A stretch of 64,000 bases of DNA, taken from Callaeas wilsoni. Its lineage: Eukaryota > Chordata > Aves > Passeriformes > Callaeidae. Position numbers and translations under genes: made by a program. Below the pieces are notes generated by a model. That model did not search any database. It was not told where the DNA came from and saw only the letters and a list, made by a program, of their open reading frames with translations. Positions 1 to 12,907 of this stretch are shown here, in pieces; within the stretch, counting starts at the first letter, position 1; the number at the start of each line of letters is the position of its first letter. The stretch is from positions 62,001-126,000 of the forward strand of contig VWPU01005243.1 in assembly GCA_013398955.1 (NCBI GenBank), given 5' to 3'.

Positions 1-800
1 TAAGTCAATAATTACTCAGCCTCTGTGTATTTTTTTTCTTCCACAGCAGACTGAATCCATGTAGCTGCATCTATATCAGTCCTACCACTAAACCCTTAAT
101 CTCTGTATACTCACTTTGTTTCATGCAATGCCAAAGAGATCAGCCCTGCAACCAGTTCTCTGGTGTGTAGGTACAGACTACTTGTTAGGGCCCAGGCCCT
201 GGTTCTGGCCTTTTCCTCTTTTTTCTGGCTGAGCTGTACTCATTTTGCAGCTATCAAAGTCCTCAGCAGTCTCAGCCAAGAAAAGCTGGATTGACACATT
301 TTAAGATACTTACGGTATCTCTAAGGAATATTTTGAAGACTAGCAAGTAGGATTTGATTTTTTCCAGACATGACTATCTTACAAGTGGTAGATACCATTG
401 CCATCTCAAAATCTCTGGTTTTCCATTTCTAAAGGCAGCTGTGTAGGAAGTCAACACTGGTCTTCATTCAGCACAAACCTGGACTCAGAGTGTGGGAGAC
501 CTGAAAGAAATTTACAAGGAGCGAACAGAGTGGCAAAAGAATAATCCTCCTTCCCTTTCATCTAGTTTTTCAAAAGTTTGAACATTTGCCAAAGTCAACA
601 AAAAAGCCATGATGCTTGGAGAATGTTTCATTTGATGTGTGGGAAGATGGTATTGAAAGACATTTTGTCTTTGTCAATATTCTGTAAATGTTAGAAAAGT
701 TTTAGGCAAAATATGTGTCCAATTCTAAAAGGAATATGTGATCTACTCCTGCCCTTGTACTCAGAACAGTGAGTATGTCATGAAGAACTTGGGGATGACT
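1..800. other. Unique AT-rich sequence, no gene seen
   Basis: I see no coding region, RNA gene or recognisable repeat before the CR1 copy that starts near 801. Both strands are broken by frequent stops. The stretch is mixed AT-rich DNA with short pyrimidine runs, such as the T-rich tract near 30-45 that ends in CAG. That tract resembles an acceptor but is not followed by a convincing open frame. It is most likely intergenic or intronic. Confidence 0.6.
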
Positions 801-1350
801 AATCCGAGGCACCAGTACATGCTGGGGACTGACCTGCTTGAAAGTGGTTCTGTAGAGAAGGACCCTGGGGTCTTGGTGAAGAACAAGCTAAACACGAGTC
901 AGCAATGCATCCTCACAGCAAAAAAGTCCAAATGCATTAGGAAAATCATTTGCTGACAGGTCAAGGTGAGTGATCCTTTTCCTCCTCTTAGCAATGGTGA
1001 GACAAATTTGGAGTGCTGTCTTCAGTTCTGGGCTCCGCAGTAAAAGGAAGATAGGAGCTTACTGGAGTGAGTCCAGCAATGGGTCAGACAGCTAATGAAG
1101 GGACTGCAGTAACTAACGTACAAGGAGAAGCTGAGAAAGTTGACTGGTTAGCCATCAAGGGACAAGGCTTGGGTGTGTCTTACAGAGATGGTAAAGAACA
1201 GTTACCCAAGACACTCAGATCCATGAAGATATTGAAAATGTACCTGGACACAGTCCTTGGAAACCTGCTTTAGCTGATCCGGTTTGAGGAGAGGACTTGG
1301 GTTAAATGCCCTCAGTGAGGTCCCTTCCAACCTCAACAATTCTGTGACTC
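801..1350 (+). mobile_element. CR1 LINE fragment, 5'-truncated and internally deleted
   Basis: This is a decayed CR1 non-LTR retrotransposon in sense orientation. It carries successive blocks recalled from the CR1 consensus: a segment around GGCACCAGTACATGCTGGGG (about 808), then GGACCCTGGGGTCTTGGTGA (about 860), then GAGTGCTGTCTTCAGTTCTG (about 1010), then the 3' end with GAGGTCCCTTCCAACCTCAA (about 1317) and ATTCTGTGACTC. CR1 elements end in short ATTCTGTGA-type repeats rather than poly-A, and this copy does so. The part between the middle block (about 1130) and the 3' tail (about 1215) is much shorter than in the consensus, so an internal deletion is likely. The open frames at 738-956 and 1067-1273 fall largely inside it and are relic or chance frames, not host genes. 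No target-site duplication was identified. The 5' boundary is uncertain by tens of bases. Confidence 0.85.
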
Positions 1351-3299
1351 AGCAAAGCACATGAGGGTCTCTTCCAAGGCACTTGCCACTGGATACTCCT
1401 ACTTGTACCAGAATCCAAAAGGCAGTGCGAGCTTCAGGGAGCCCTCATGAGGCAGCTTTGTTTCTGTATTGTTTTGCCTAACTTGCTTGACTCCAGACTT
1501 GGTAAAAAGGCTAAACATTATCCATAGGGGATGGACGAAGACCTCTTGAGAAACGTAATTGTCATCTCTTGCTTTGCCAAGTGTTTGACTCGTCACCAAG
1601 ACTTTACCTAATATACTGTTATCTGACTTACGGGTCCAGTTGTCAGACTAGAAATACCTACTTTACTGAAGTGTCACTGAAAACATGATTTTATTCTTTT
1701 CTTAGTATTTTAAATTTTAGGAATTTTAAGGAAATTGCTTTCCTATAGATACAGAATAAAATCCTTGCAGATTCATAGATTAATTTAGGTTCTGTGAGTA
1801 ACAACTTGAATCTTCATGCAAAATTGCAGAATACAATATTTAAATTTGTACCTAGTTTCCATTTTTCTTATAATTTGGCCCAAACCAATGTTTGGTACTT
1901 CAGAATATAAATCTCTTCCTTCTGTGAAAGGAATAGCCTCTCCCTCCACTACATTTGCCTGGCATTGGGTAATACAGCTCTTGTTAGACATGTGTAGGTG
2001 AGACATTTCAAGAAGTTTTAGATGAGAGCTTGGAGGCATTCTAGATGTGATGGCAAGTGCAGGAAATCCCTGTCCAGAGTGACCATTCCTTGCCATGTGC
2101 TTAGAAATTGCAAATGTGAAAAGAAAGCAAGTCTTACCTGTGCCACTGCACGACATCATTGCAAGAGGAAGGTAGTGACAGTAGAGGTCACATAGAAGTA
2201 GAAGAAAATGAGACTGGCTAGCACAGCACAGTGTAGAGCAAGGTTCTGTGTGGAAGGATCTTTCCTAATGATGGTTCTACTACAAGGAGTAAAATTTTCA
2301 CCTAGGTTTGATGAAGAACTTCAGAAATTGAAATGTTTCTTTAACTGAAAAATACTTTTCCTAACTGGCTATGCAGTTAGATAAAACAGACGATACACTA
2401 AAATAAAAATCTGTTGATAGCATTCAACAGAGTTTTTATGTGACAACTACAAAGAGAATGATGCTGAACTTTTTGAAGCTTTAAAAGACAGGCCAGAGAT
2501 GGAACTGCTTGCAATTAGAGTGCTCTGTATATCACCTTCTGTCTTCAGTCCTCCCTCACTAACCCATAAATAAGACTTCTTGAGTATTATGAAAGTCTAA
2601 CTACATAGAACAAGGAGAATGAAAGTAAAAATATTAAGGTTCAATTTTATTTTATTGATCATTTTATGTCTTATTTTTTGTAAAAATCAGTCTGATACTA
2701 TGCTGGAACAGTATAATATGCTTTTTAAACTACATTTTTTTCTTACCACAATCCATCAAGTTTGTTTCCATCTAGCTTTGTGAGTTCACGGATTTTAAAG
2801 AGCTCCTTTAGTCTAGTCTCTCCATAAATGCACCTCCATGTGTTCAAAGAACAAAAGTAATGTTGCATGAAAAGCTAAGTGGAAATCAGACTCTTCAGCA
2901 TGGGATCATGTTTTTTGTTTCAGTTGCGGCAGAGGTTATAGCCAAGGTTTTGGCATGGTGACAGGACAATTGTTCAGGAATGGTAAAACTCCTGCAAAGA
3001 CTGTAGTGGTGCAAGCTTCAAAACAAAATACAAACTAGAATATTCCCAGTCTCAGAAACCACCCCAGACTTATGGTACAGAAATTCTAAATGTAACAAGA
3101 AAACATTAAATCAGAACGGATTCTCCATTTATTTGCAGCACCTACACCAGGGTATTTTAACTGATTACAACAGTGTTATTTTTTTATTTTCACCTTTACA
3201 AGTCAAGAGTCAACACAGTGGCCTGAAGAATAAGATACCATAGGTGAAAATATCTTTTCCCTATAAGCCACAAGAAATGGAAACACACTGTCATCAGTT
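1351..3299. other. Unique AT-rich sequence, no gene seen
   Basis: There is a 124-codon open frame on the minus strand (1785-2159), but it has no recognisable domain, no signal peptide, and is partly overlapped by a plus-strand frame. I regard it as chance. No repeats of known type were recognised in this stretch. Confidence 0.5.
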
Positions 3300-3543
3300 C
3301 TAGTCAAATAGAGAACAGAGTAAGTGATCTCTTTTTAGTCCTGGGCAAACAATATGCAAATAATTCATTATTCCAGCAATCTCTGTCCAAAAGCACTGTT
3401 TGTTGCTTTGAGAGATTCTAAGACAAACTACAGTATCTTCTTTTGGTTTAAAGATTTCGTACCAACGGCAATTGTCTGTACTCAGAACCACAGACCGTAG
3501 GTGTATCAGTCTGTCTTTCCACAGCTGGACATTTGCATGACTG
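3300..3543 (-). other. Candidate exon, unidentified, behind a strong acceptor-like site
   Basis: On the minus strand a pyrimidine-rich run ending in CCCCCAGCAG (3541-3550) is followed by a frame that stays open for about 80 codons and ends in TAG at 3300-3302. The downstream peptide contains WKDRLIHLRSVVL and CRWYEIFKPKEDTVV, which read like folded protein. I recognise no family and cannot point to a matching donor or neighbouring exon. Random AT-rich DNA yields frames of this length often, so chance is the leading alternative. The octamer ATTTGCAT (3531-3538), a POU-factor motif, lies at the start of the segment. Confidence 0.2.
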
Positions 3544-3550
3544 CTGGGGG

Positions 3551-4421
3551 TAAAAAAATTAAAAATCATAATTTAAGAGCATTTTAATACAATTTTTTTT
3601 TTTAAATTTTAAAATTGCAGGGTAGATCACACAACATAGGTGGAACCCGCATCAAATGTTTGTAACTGTCACAGGAAACAGCATTCCTAGCAAACACCAC
3701 AATACAATCTCAAGATTCAGAACTATTTAAACCTCAAAACCCTCCATGCATGTTATCCTTAAAATTTTTATGAGACCCTTGGCTGAGCAGGTCTACAATT
3801 ATTCTGTTCTGAGTTTAAAAATGAAATAAGATTTCCTCAAATCAACTGTCAAACATAGCTTCCAGCTGGAGCATTCATGATGTGATAAAATTAGAATGCT
3901 AAGAAAACACACTCAACACGAATAGGATTGATTTAAAAGTCAGACGACACATTTCAGCATCTCTGATGATATCAGCTGTGTTCTGCTCGGTGATATCTGC
4001 ATGCAGCAAAGCCTGCTTGGTATTGTGAAACCGCCGAGCAGAAAACCTTTGGGAGGAGCAGCATGGGCCCAACAATATATGCCTAAAGATGGGTAAGCCT
4101 GGTGTTTCCTCAAGCTCTTTCAGCATTTCCTAGGTTCATGCTAGTCTGCAGGACCTTGGGCAAATGTCAGTGGTGAAAATTCAGTGAATGCAAAAATGAA
4201 ATCAGCAAGAAAAACAAGCACAGAAATTAAACCATTACATTATAACAAATTGACACCCTCTGTGAGAAAGAGGAGGGCTGATTCTTCTCCCTGACTCAAA
4301 ATCTATTATCTCACTCTTTAAATATGTAAAGGGCTGTTACAAAGAGAAATATAGACCAGGAATAGTCTAATATGTAATAGTAGAAGATACAATAGTAGTA
4401 AGGAAGAATTAGGTCAGACAT
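3551..4421. other. Unique AT-rich sequence, no gene seen
   Basis: A 75-codon minus-strand frame (3899-4126) has no recognisable motif. A T/A-rich run lies at about 3594-3616. Nothing else is supported. Confidence 0.5.
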
Positions 4422-4476
4422 TAAAAAAAACCCCTAAAAACCTAAAAAAAAACCAACCAGAAAAAAAAAACCCAAA
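4422..4476. repeat. A-rich low-complexity tract
   Basis: Runs of A are interrupted by short C groups (pattern A8 C4, A5 CC, A9 CC, A10 CCC). This is simple-sequence or A-rich low complexity. It is not clearly the tail of a retrocopy, because I see no coding-like sequence directly upstream. Confidence 0.75.
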
Positions 4477-7400
4477 TCTCTAACAACACAGTTAGTGATA
4501 GATTACCCTGTGAAAGAAACTCCTTGTGAGACTGTAAATCCCTCATCACTGGTGCATCTCACAAACAGGTTATACAAATAATTGTCAGGAATTATTTGAT
4601 ACATCTGATTCTTTCCTCAACGAGGAGCTTGACTAGACAAGCTCTTACATACCCTTAGACTGTACTTTTATGAATAACATATGAAAACGGGGACAAACAA
4701 AAATATTTACATAACATCTGCTGGTTTAGTATATAATATAAGTTTTTAAAAATATTTTTTCTCCTACTAGAAACATATGAACAGCTGGAATTTGGTAGAA
4801 TATTGCATGAGCAATGAACCTTCTGAAAATCCAGAGCTAATTTATTGGACATGAGACCTTGAAAAATATGATTACTGGAGACTAACTCCATTTCAATGGC
4901 GGGAGGGCGATTCAATTTCCAACATTAATCCTTACCAACACGAAGCTTAAGCCTAACAGGATCTTAGCACTGCTTATAAGGGTAGCATAAGTGATTTTAA
5001 TTTCATAGGGTATGATTCTCAGCAATGTGTCTTAAATAAGTACAGGGGAAATCTCTGGGCTTTCATGGTTTGAAGCAAGTCACTCTCATGTCAGTGGATG
5101 AACAAATCAGAAATTATCAGCTTCGAAAACCAAATTGAATTAATTCTAAAAATGACACCGAACTCCAAAATAAGCTAACTTCTTACTCAGTAATTAGCAG
5201 ACAGGGACAAATGGGGGAGTGGGGGGGGAAGAGTATGAAAGTTCACTTTAAAATTTTAAAAGAATAAGGTGTATTTCTCATAGTGGGCCAGTAATCTAGG
5301 ATACTGAAGATTTAGTGTCACAGGGCAGCCTTAAGAAGCACTTATCTGACTCTACATATATTCGAAGTTCCTCTGTCATGAGCTTTTGCCATAATGAGTT
5401 CCTCAATAATAAATAAAACTTCTAAATAAGACTAGAGACCCATTCATTAGAGTGTTTGTAAAAATTTTTGACAACAGACTAGTGCAATACTAAGAATGAA
5501 ATCCAGTCTCCTGTATACTTCTGGTGTATAGCAGTGTCAAAACTCTCAAAGACTTCAGCATGGCTGACATTGGAATGTTGTTCCCTAAATCCTTCTTCTT
5601 GAGTCCACTCTTCATTTGATGTCAGTATTTCTCATAATGAGAAAACTGTTCCAGTTAACAAACATGGCAGGCAGTGAGAAGGAACTTGCTGGTACACTAC
5701 AGTCTGCACCCCTCCTGGAGCCCGTCTTTGATTATGTCTCGGTAAAAAATGGGAGAGAGTCTCGTCCACTTTCCTGCCTGGAAGTCAAAGATTCTTGTAT
5801 AGCTTGTTCTGCCAATGGTAATGATCAGCTTTAGCTAAGTGAGACAATCTTGACCAAGCATATTCTGAAAGAACAGTTTTTAGTCATCTGGTCTAGGTTT
5901 CCCTGGTATACCACACTTTCTCACACATGTAAGAAAGTCAGCACATTTTAAAATAGAAATTAGAAACAAAAATTGGAAAAAGAAAGTGCTGTGACATGAA
6001 ATGTATGAGTTTTGGTAACCAGCCTTTCACATGGTTTTCATATGGATGTATATGGTTTTGTTTTATTTGCCAACTATCTTCAGAGTTTCTCTTCCAGTAC
6101 AAGTTTTTTGGATAAATTCAGCTGGTAATTTTGAACACTTTTTTCTTTACGATGAGAAGAATTTTGAGCCTCAAAAAAATATTGCCGTGTGCACTAGCTA
6201 GTAAAGTGAGTATCTTTATAGATGGCTTTAATGTATTTATAAAATAAATGGGGTTTCTGCTGACTAAACACAAACCCAAAATCCTGTTAAAAATCATTTC
6301 ATGACACTTAAAAGCAAATTCTATATTAAAGCTACTGCACTGGGTTATTATCACAGAAATGCACTGAGTGATTTGTACTTCAAAAATGCTTTGTTCAAAC
6401 TCTGAATCTACATGAGGAATGATCAGAGATGCATATATTTTGATGATATTTTCTTTCAGTGGTTTTGTCCAATGAAGGAAGTTATAAGGCCTCAGAACCC
6501 AAATGATAGCATTCCTGTATCTTAGAAAAAAATATGTACTAATAGATGATCACACACAGTTTTAAATCTCTTAAGCAGTTTTCTCAGCGAGCTTAAAGAG
6601 AGCAACACTTCGTTGAGCATTTTGACAAGGAAACCCACCATCCTGAAAGAGAGGAACAGATTTGTTTGAATTTCTACAACCCATAAAAAAATGAAACCTG
6701 CTTAGATGAGCAGAAGTTTAATTTATTTTCTTACCCAATGTCTTTGACAGAGTTAAAAAAGAAACAGACTTTTAAACGTTAGGGAAAAAAATTGAGAGCA
6801 ACAGTTATCTTTTTTTATGCTTAAATAATTCAGATATTACCAGGAAACAGATTTCTCTAGCTTAAAAGGAGATGCTGGAAAGATTTGCTTTCTCTGTCAC
6901 TCAGATACACAAAGAAACACCAACAATCAAAAGAGCCAGAGTTTGTTTAATATTTTACATTCTCTAACCAATTTTTTTTATTTCTTAAATCTGCCACAAG
7001 TAAATACTCCCTGACTTTCTGAAGCAGAAAGTGACACTGAATCCAACTGGACTGATGGAGGTACAAGAGTATTATCTATTTCACACATGCTCTTTTTTAA
7101 CCTCTCAGTACCCACAAGTACAGCCACAAAACCCAGAACAGGTACTGTAGTATGAGCCCCATTGTGTCTCAAGGCTACAACCCTGACCAAGATACTCAGC
7201 AACTTCTTCAATTTGCCAGTGAAGTGATTCTGTACCTGTATCTTTCTTCTCCCTGTGTGAAGGCCATTCCAAAAGCTTCAGAGAGGAGCTAGACTAGGGG
7301 TCTGCTTTGTTTAACAGTCATTTTAGAAAGCACCCAACTCAATCCAAGGGACAAAGGAAACTTTGGTTCTCTCTGGCCAATGGGGCTCACTGGCTGTGAG

Positions 7401-10400
7401 TTTATTCTTATTCATATAGTTTTCTGGTGCACTTATACAACAGCCAGGTATTTTAGAAGCTTAAGGTAGGTTACCCTGATTTTACTGTTGGCAAAGCACT
7501 CAGACACAGTAGGTCTGAAAGCACAACCCACTCAAACATGCTATTATTAGAACCAGGTGGGAAATAACTTTCCCAATCTGAGAACACTTTTGAAATTAAG
7601 AAAAGAAAAACTCTTTCCACTGTTAATTGGGACTAAAATCCAAAATCTCCACAAAATCTGCAAATTGGAAATCAGTGGAAAACACTAGAAACAATATGGC
7701 TAACTAGAAACCATTAAAAGTTTGGGATGAAAAGTAATCAAATTTGGAAAAAGTATTCAGAAGATAGAGATGGTAGAAAACACTGTAGGAGAAAGGAATT
7801 GGTGAAAACATTGTCCTTTAAAATTGTACTCATTAATAATTACTGTGAAGGATAAATAAATATATTGCTGAAGAGCATCTACATTTCTTGAAAATATTTA
7901 CATTCATATGCTTGTTCACAGAAATCAATCATGAAATTATATGCTCCTGACCTGGTGTCGATTTGGGTTTCGAAATAGCAACAGCAGAATCTTCAGTATT
8001 TTGAACTCAAATTCTTTCATAAAGCCCCTGGACTGAAAGGATGAAACTGTATAGGTTTGTATGCCTGCTTTTCAGCTTCAAAGAGAGGTACCATATACCA
8101 CAAAGCCTATGAGAGACTGAAAAGAAATGTCACCTTCAAAATATGTCTGTAAACTTAGGAATGTGGAGAATTTGATTTCACAGAATCAGATGTCATGTTA
8201 ATCCCATACTACAGGTGAATATTTCCCCATAAGCATCACTTTCTGTGTTAGGCAACTTTGAAAATTTGAGTAAAAAACCATACCAATAAAACAACTTCCA
8301 TTAAAAAAAGCCAACTTCTGAAAGCTGTCTAACAATAACTCAGCATGGCTGTCTACATGCATTTCATGATTATTTGTTTGGCCACGCAATGTCACACACT
8401 GAATGCAAGGTCAGATTCACCTGTGACATTGAAGGAAAAACTTAACTGAGATCAATAGATTATGATCACCTATACTAGTGGTAAAACTAAACTCCCACTT
8501 CACGTGCTTCCACGTAATAAAAAAAGACATAGATATTCTAAAACTCAGAGTTTGTAGTTTCTGCAGTTTTTTGTTGTTCTTCCAATACCCTACAGATATT
8601 TATGAGAGGTATGTTTAACAACAGTATATTTAACTAGGCAACAGAGTTCCATTGTCGAGACAAGATGGTCTTATGGCAGAAATTGTAACATGCTTTCAAG
8701 TCTGGTGATGTGTTTTCCAGTTCCATGATGAATCTTGTTTACATTTCCATAGTTCTTTGTAATGCCACTGCACAAGCAGCAGGGCAGGATACCCTAACTC
8801 AGCTTTCAGTGGTACAAGGATTGACAAGGTGTGTGCTCCAGTTTTAAACTGATTTTTTGCCCCAGGAATGTGGTTATGATGTCAAGAATAGAGTTAGAGC
8901 AAATAAGTTGGAATCAAGAGCAAAATTACCCCCATAAATTCAAAGGTAGGTATTACCTAAACCAGCTGAAATAAAACATACTGTCTCATTTTTGTACTAT
9001 TTCTCTTCTTTTGTGTTCAGGAAAGGAAAACAGAAAGGTTTAGGATAATATCAGGGTAAGAAATCTTCTTTATAAAAATCATTTTCTGAACATTTTACCA
9101 TTAGACGTTTTTAAGATGACAAAAGGTTTCACAACAGCAGATGATAAGCAACAGATATTCTTCAGCATAATTATTTTAAAAACTGATGGCTGTAAATATG
9201 TCTAAGAAAAGACAAGTGAATCTGATATGACATAAGAAATATCATCATTTCTGTCCTTACATCTTAAAATATTTTCTAGGCAGCTACCTCCTTGTTTTGG
9301 AAAGTCTACACTGTTTTAAGCAACAAAATATTCTGGTTTTATATGAAGCAACTCTAACATGGTTCTTTACTGTATTTTGCTAACTTACTGGTTTTTATAT
9401 GCTGCAATAATCAATCATTCCCTGCTAGAGAGAAACGTGCTATTTCTAACGTTTTATTTTTAACAGCATGTTTCATAATAGATCACATTCAATTCCATTT
9501 GTGAGCTCCCCAAAGCCCAAAATAGCAGCAAAAGATGGACAGTTTCTGGGTAAAAAAAATATTTTGGCTAAGGATATTTACAACTTGGAAATATTTAATC
9601 CTTAATAAAATAAAGGTTAGCTGCTGTGAAGGTGATAATTAAAGCTGAAAAACACTGAGGCTCCCCCATAAATTCTGGTATGTAGGTACAGAAGTTCCAT
9701 CTATGTTTTGATAAATCTTATTCTGTTCTCTAGATGCTGACTTGAAGCAGGAGGCTAGGGCTGAGAGCATGAAAAGCTATTTTTAGCTCTCATTCCCTGT
9801 GTGAGGATATAAATGGGCTACACCGACCCAGTGAATGGTGCTTATAAAACATTTGCATGCAGATAGTCATGAAAGCCAGAAGTACATACCTAGCACAGAA
9901 ACCTCTGCCTAGAAGACATACGGTTCTTAAATTGTCCTAAGTAGCTTGGATGGCTACGGCAATGATCCTAAATTACACTAAATGTATTGTGAGAATAAGC
10001 AAAGAGGATATAATACTATTTGAGATTGCTGAAAGTTCAGCAACAGGAGAGGCCATACTCGCATTATCTATGTGTTTAATAATACCAGAGAGATGATCCA
10101 ATATACCTTGACTGTCCAGGATTTAATGACCCTTTGATCTGTGTGGTCATGCTATATTTTAGTATATTTCATTACAAAATAAAGAGTCAAACATTTAACT
10201 GCTCAAACTTTAGAGTCAATTTCAAGTTTTCACACTTGGGCACATAAATCCAGTTCAGGTTTTCAAAAAGACTCACTCTGGGAGCTAAATACTTTAGAAT
10301 TCCAATCACCTAATCTGGCGCTAAAAGTGAGTTGAACAGAGTTTTACTGATAAATTAAGACCTAGTTATTACTGATTGGATCAGAAAAAGAAAAATAGGA

Positions 10401-12860
10401 GTATATGTGGAAAATTATATCTAAAGAACTGGTAGTCTAGAGGTATATAATGTTCACAGTATTGCGTCCTTCCACCAGAACATATTACAATTATAGAGAA
10501 GGTGGCTAATTACATAGAAATGCTAAAATTAATCTATTGATCCAGAATAGTAGTAACTTGGAATAATAAAAAAGAGAACGACAACATTAATCCTCTCTTA
10601 GAATTGAAGAACAGAATTACATCCTGTACGAACTTTTAATAAACTAAAATAAGCATGTGTCTGCTGGAAGCAGGTAGAATTTTGAGAATCTGTACTGCAG
10701 CCCCACCAGATAATAAAAGAAATTTACACTGTGTCTAGAATTAAAGAAAAAAAAATTGTCATTTTAAATATACTTGTAATTCATAATTAGATACTGGTTT
10801 GTGGTTTTTTTACCTCCTCTGATGCTTTCTTAGCGATGCTTGATAGGATTTGACTCTATTTTCATTGGCTAGCCCACAGTGATCTTCTGGAGACTTGTGT
10901 AACAGAGTCTATGAAGAGTATTTGAAAATCTCATCTCCCAAATTTATTGTCAAGGAGATGAATTTTCTGTTACTCTTATTTGCAGCTCTTTCAGATGTCT
11001 ATATGGGCATGTATTTTCCTACTGCTTAACACCTCTGAAATGCTTTGTTTGCTTGGCAGGGTGATAAGATATTTTACAAAAGTACTTTAGCAGAGTAAAG
11101 CAAACTGTTTTCCCTACAGCTGTCTGATAGATTTGCAATGGCAAAGTGTCATGTTATTAGCAATTATTTCCAAGTTATCATAACATCTCTAAAGCATTTA
11201 GCAATTCACTGTCTTCATTTACATTTTTAAATGAACCATATAACGGAGCATTTTAGATGCATGAATGTGTTTGATAAAGGTTTTGGACATGTACTGCAGT
11301 CTTAAAAGTTAAAAGTGCTTCTGTGTTTTTTTATGGGACTATATAGATCTGGAAAATTCTCTTGACAAAGTCAAGATTTGAGTATTTTAATGGAACAGAA
11401 AAGCTAGACTTTGTATTTCCCTCTGACAAAGGAAAAAAAAAAATGCCTCCCCATTTTATACATGGTGACATAACAAATTGTATGTCTCAAACCAGGAAAG
11501 GCTGTCAGAGCAAAGAGTGGGTTTATTTACGTTATATGTGAGCTGTGGCATATGATGACCAACCAAAAGCTCAGTGGATTCTGAAAACTAAAATATTTCA
11601 ATTGAAAGGTATTTAAATGAATCAGTGCAGACTCTTTTCCTTTCTGCTGTGATAACAATGGAATTTAAGGCTTTTCTAGAAAGGACGTAGAACCTACCTG
11701 CTCCTTTTTACCTCTCTGAACATTATGGCAGACATGTTAGAAGGAATCATCACTTGGATCATTGTACCAGTGATACCAGTGAAATTACACAGTAAGTTTA
11801 TGGTCTGATGGGAAGGCTCTACATTGTGTTTCACTGGTTTCAAACACATTGCACCACTGCAGGAACACGCAACATGTCCATTTGAAAGTCAAGTTGATGT
11901 ACATTTGATGGAGTATGAATGTGTGTTTGCAGCAAGATTTCTTTGCAGGAAAACACATTGGTCTCACCTGACTCACAGCTTCTAATTCCAATATTTTGAT
12001 AATAGTGGCTATACAGAACATGTGGCCTGTTCATACCAAATGTATAAGTTTTTCTTACATTTCCATGAATCCATGTCTGTTTCAGGATTTCTCTTAGGCT
12101 TGCTTCGGACAATGTAATGAACTTCTATTTTGATTTTTTGCTGACATTTTCTTTCCAATGACCATAGTTAAATGCCTTGTAATTTCACAACGTGATATAA
12201 AAGACAGAGAAACTTCTCCGTAATTAAAACAAAATTAATTTGTATTGACATGAGCCTAATATAAATTTTATATATAAGTCATATGAATATAATATAAATT
12301 TAGCACATGAAATTTCACAGATTACTTAAACATTCTTTATATTGTAGCATTGCTGGAGGGAGGACATCAAATATCGTGAATTAACCTGTTTTATTTTTAA
12401 TTGATAACATTGGCCATAGGAAATCAATTTAATGGAGCTACTTCTGGAACAAATCCAGGACTCCATATAACTCCAGGATTGCAGACCTCCATTCCAGTGA
12501 GTTCTCTCTAGCTTCCTGGTGTTATCCTATGTGGTATGTGTTAACATATCAATGGTTTTAAGATCTAAAAAAATCTTTGTACTGACTTCCCCATTCTGGA
12601 CCATCTGTTGTCCTCAAATCACATATGCAGTTTACTTTTCCCTCCAGCTCTACATTTGTTTCTACATTCAGCTTGGGCAACAAATTCGGAAGCAAGGTAT
12701 AGGGTGTATGTACTTAAGTATCTGATTTTTGTTGAATTAATTAATGATTGTATTTTGCCAATGATGCAAACAGAATTCCCAGTCAGAACGAAAAGCATGT
12801 TTTAATTCCTTTGTCCAGTGCATCAATTTAGTTTCAAATACAACACAGTGTTACAGTATG
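4477..12860. other. Long AT-rich stretch, no gene seen
   Basis: Open frames here are all under about 95 codons, lie on both strands and match nothing I recognise. A short G run lies at 5213-5228. The segment about 11020-11300 has a mix of AT-rich homeodomain-like motifs and little simple sequence, and is listed among the findings as a candidate conserved noncoding element. No CpG island or RNA gene is visible. Confidence 0.55.
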
Positions 12861-12907
12861 ACTCTTCCTTTTTTTTTCCCCTTCCTTTTTTCTTGTTCTT
12901 TTTTTTA
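12861..12907. repeat. Polypyrimidine tract
   Basis: A run of almost only T and C (about 47 bases) with T8-T9 blocks. It is low-complexity sequence. It could serve as a polypyrimidine tract but no suitable AG plus open frame follows. Confidence 0.7.

Noticed and set aside
738..1273. Two plus-strand frames that could be taken for small genes
   Set aside because: Both fall largely in the CR1 copy and represent decayed retrotransposon sequence.
1785..2159. 124-codon minus-strand open frame containing GTGK-like residues
   Set aside because: The GTGK is isolated, with no surrounding nucleotide-binding fold, and a plus-strand frame overlaps. Taken as chance.
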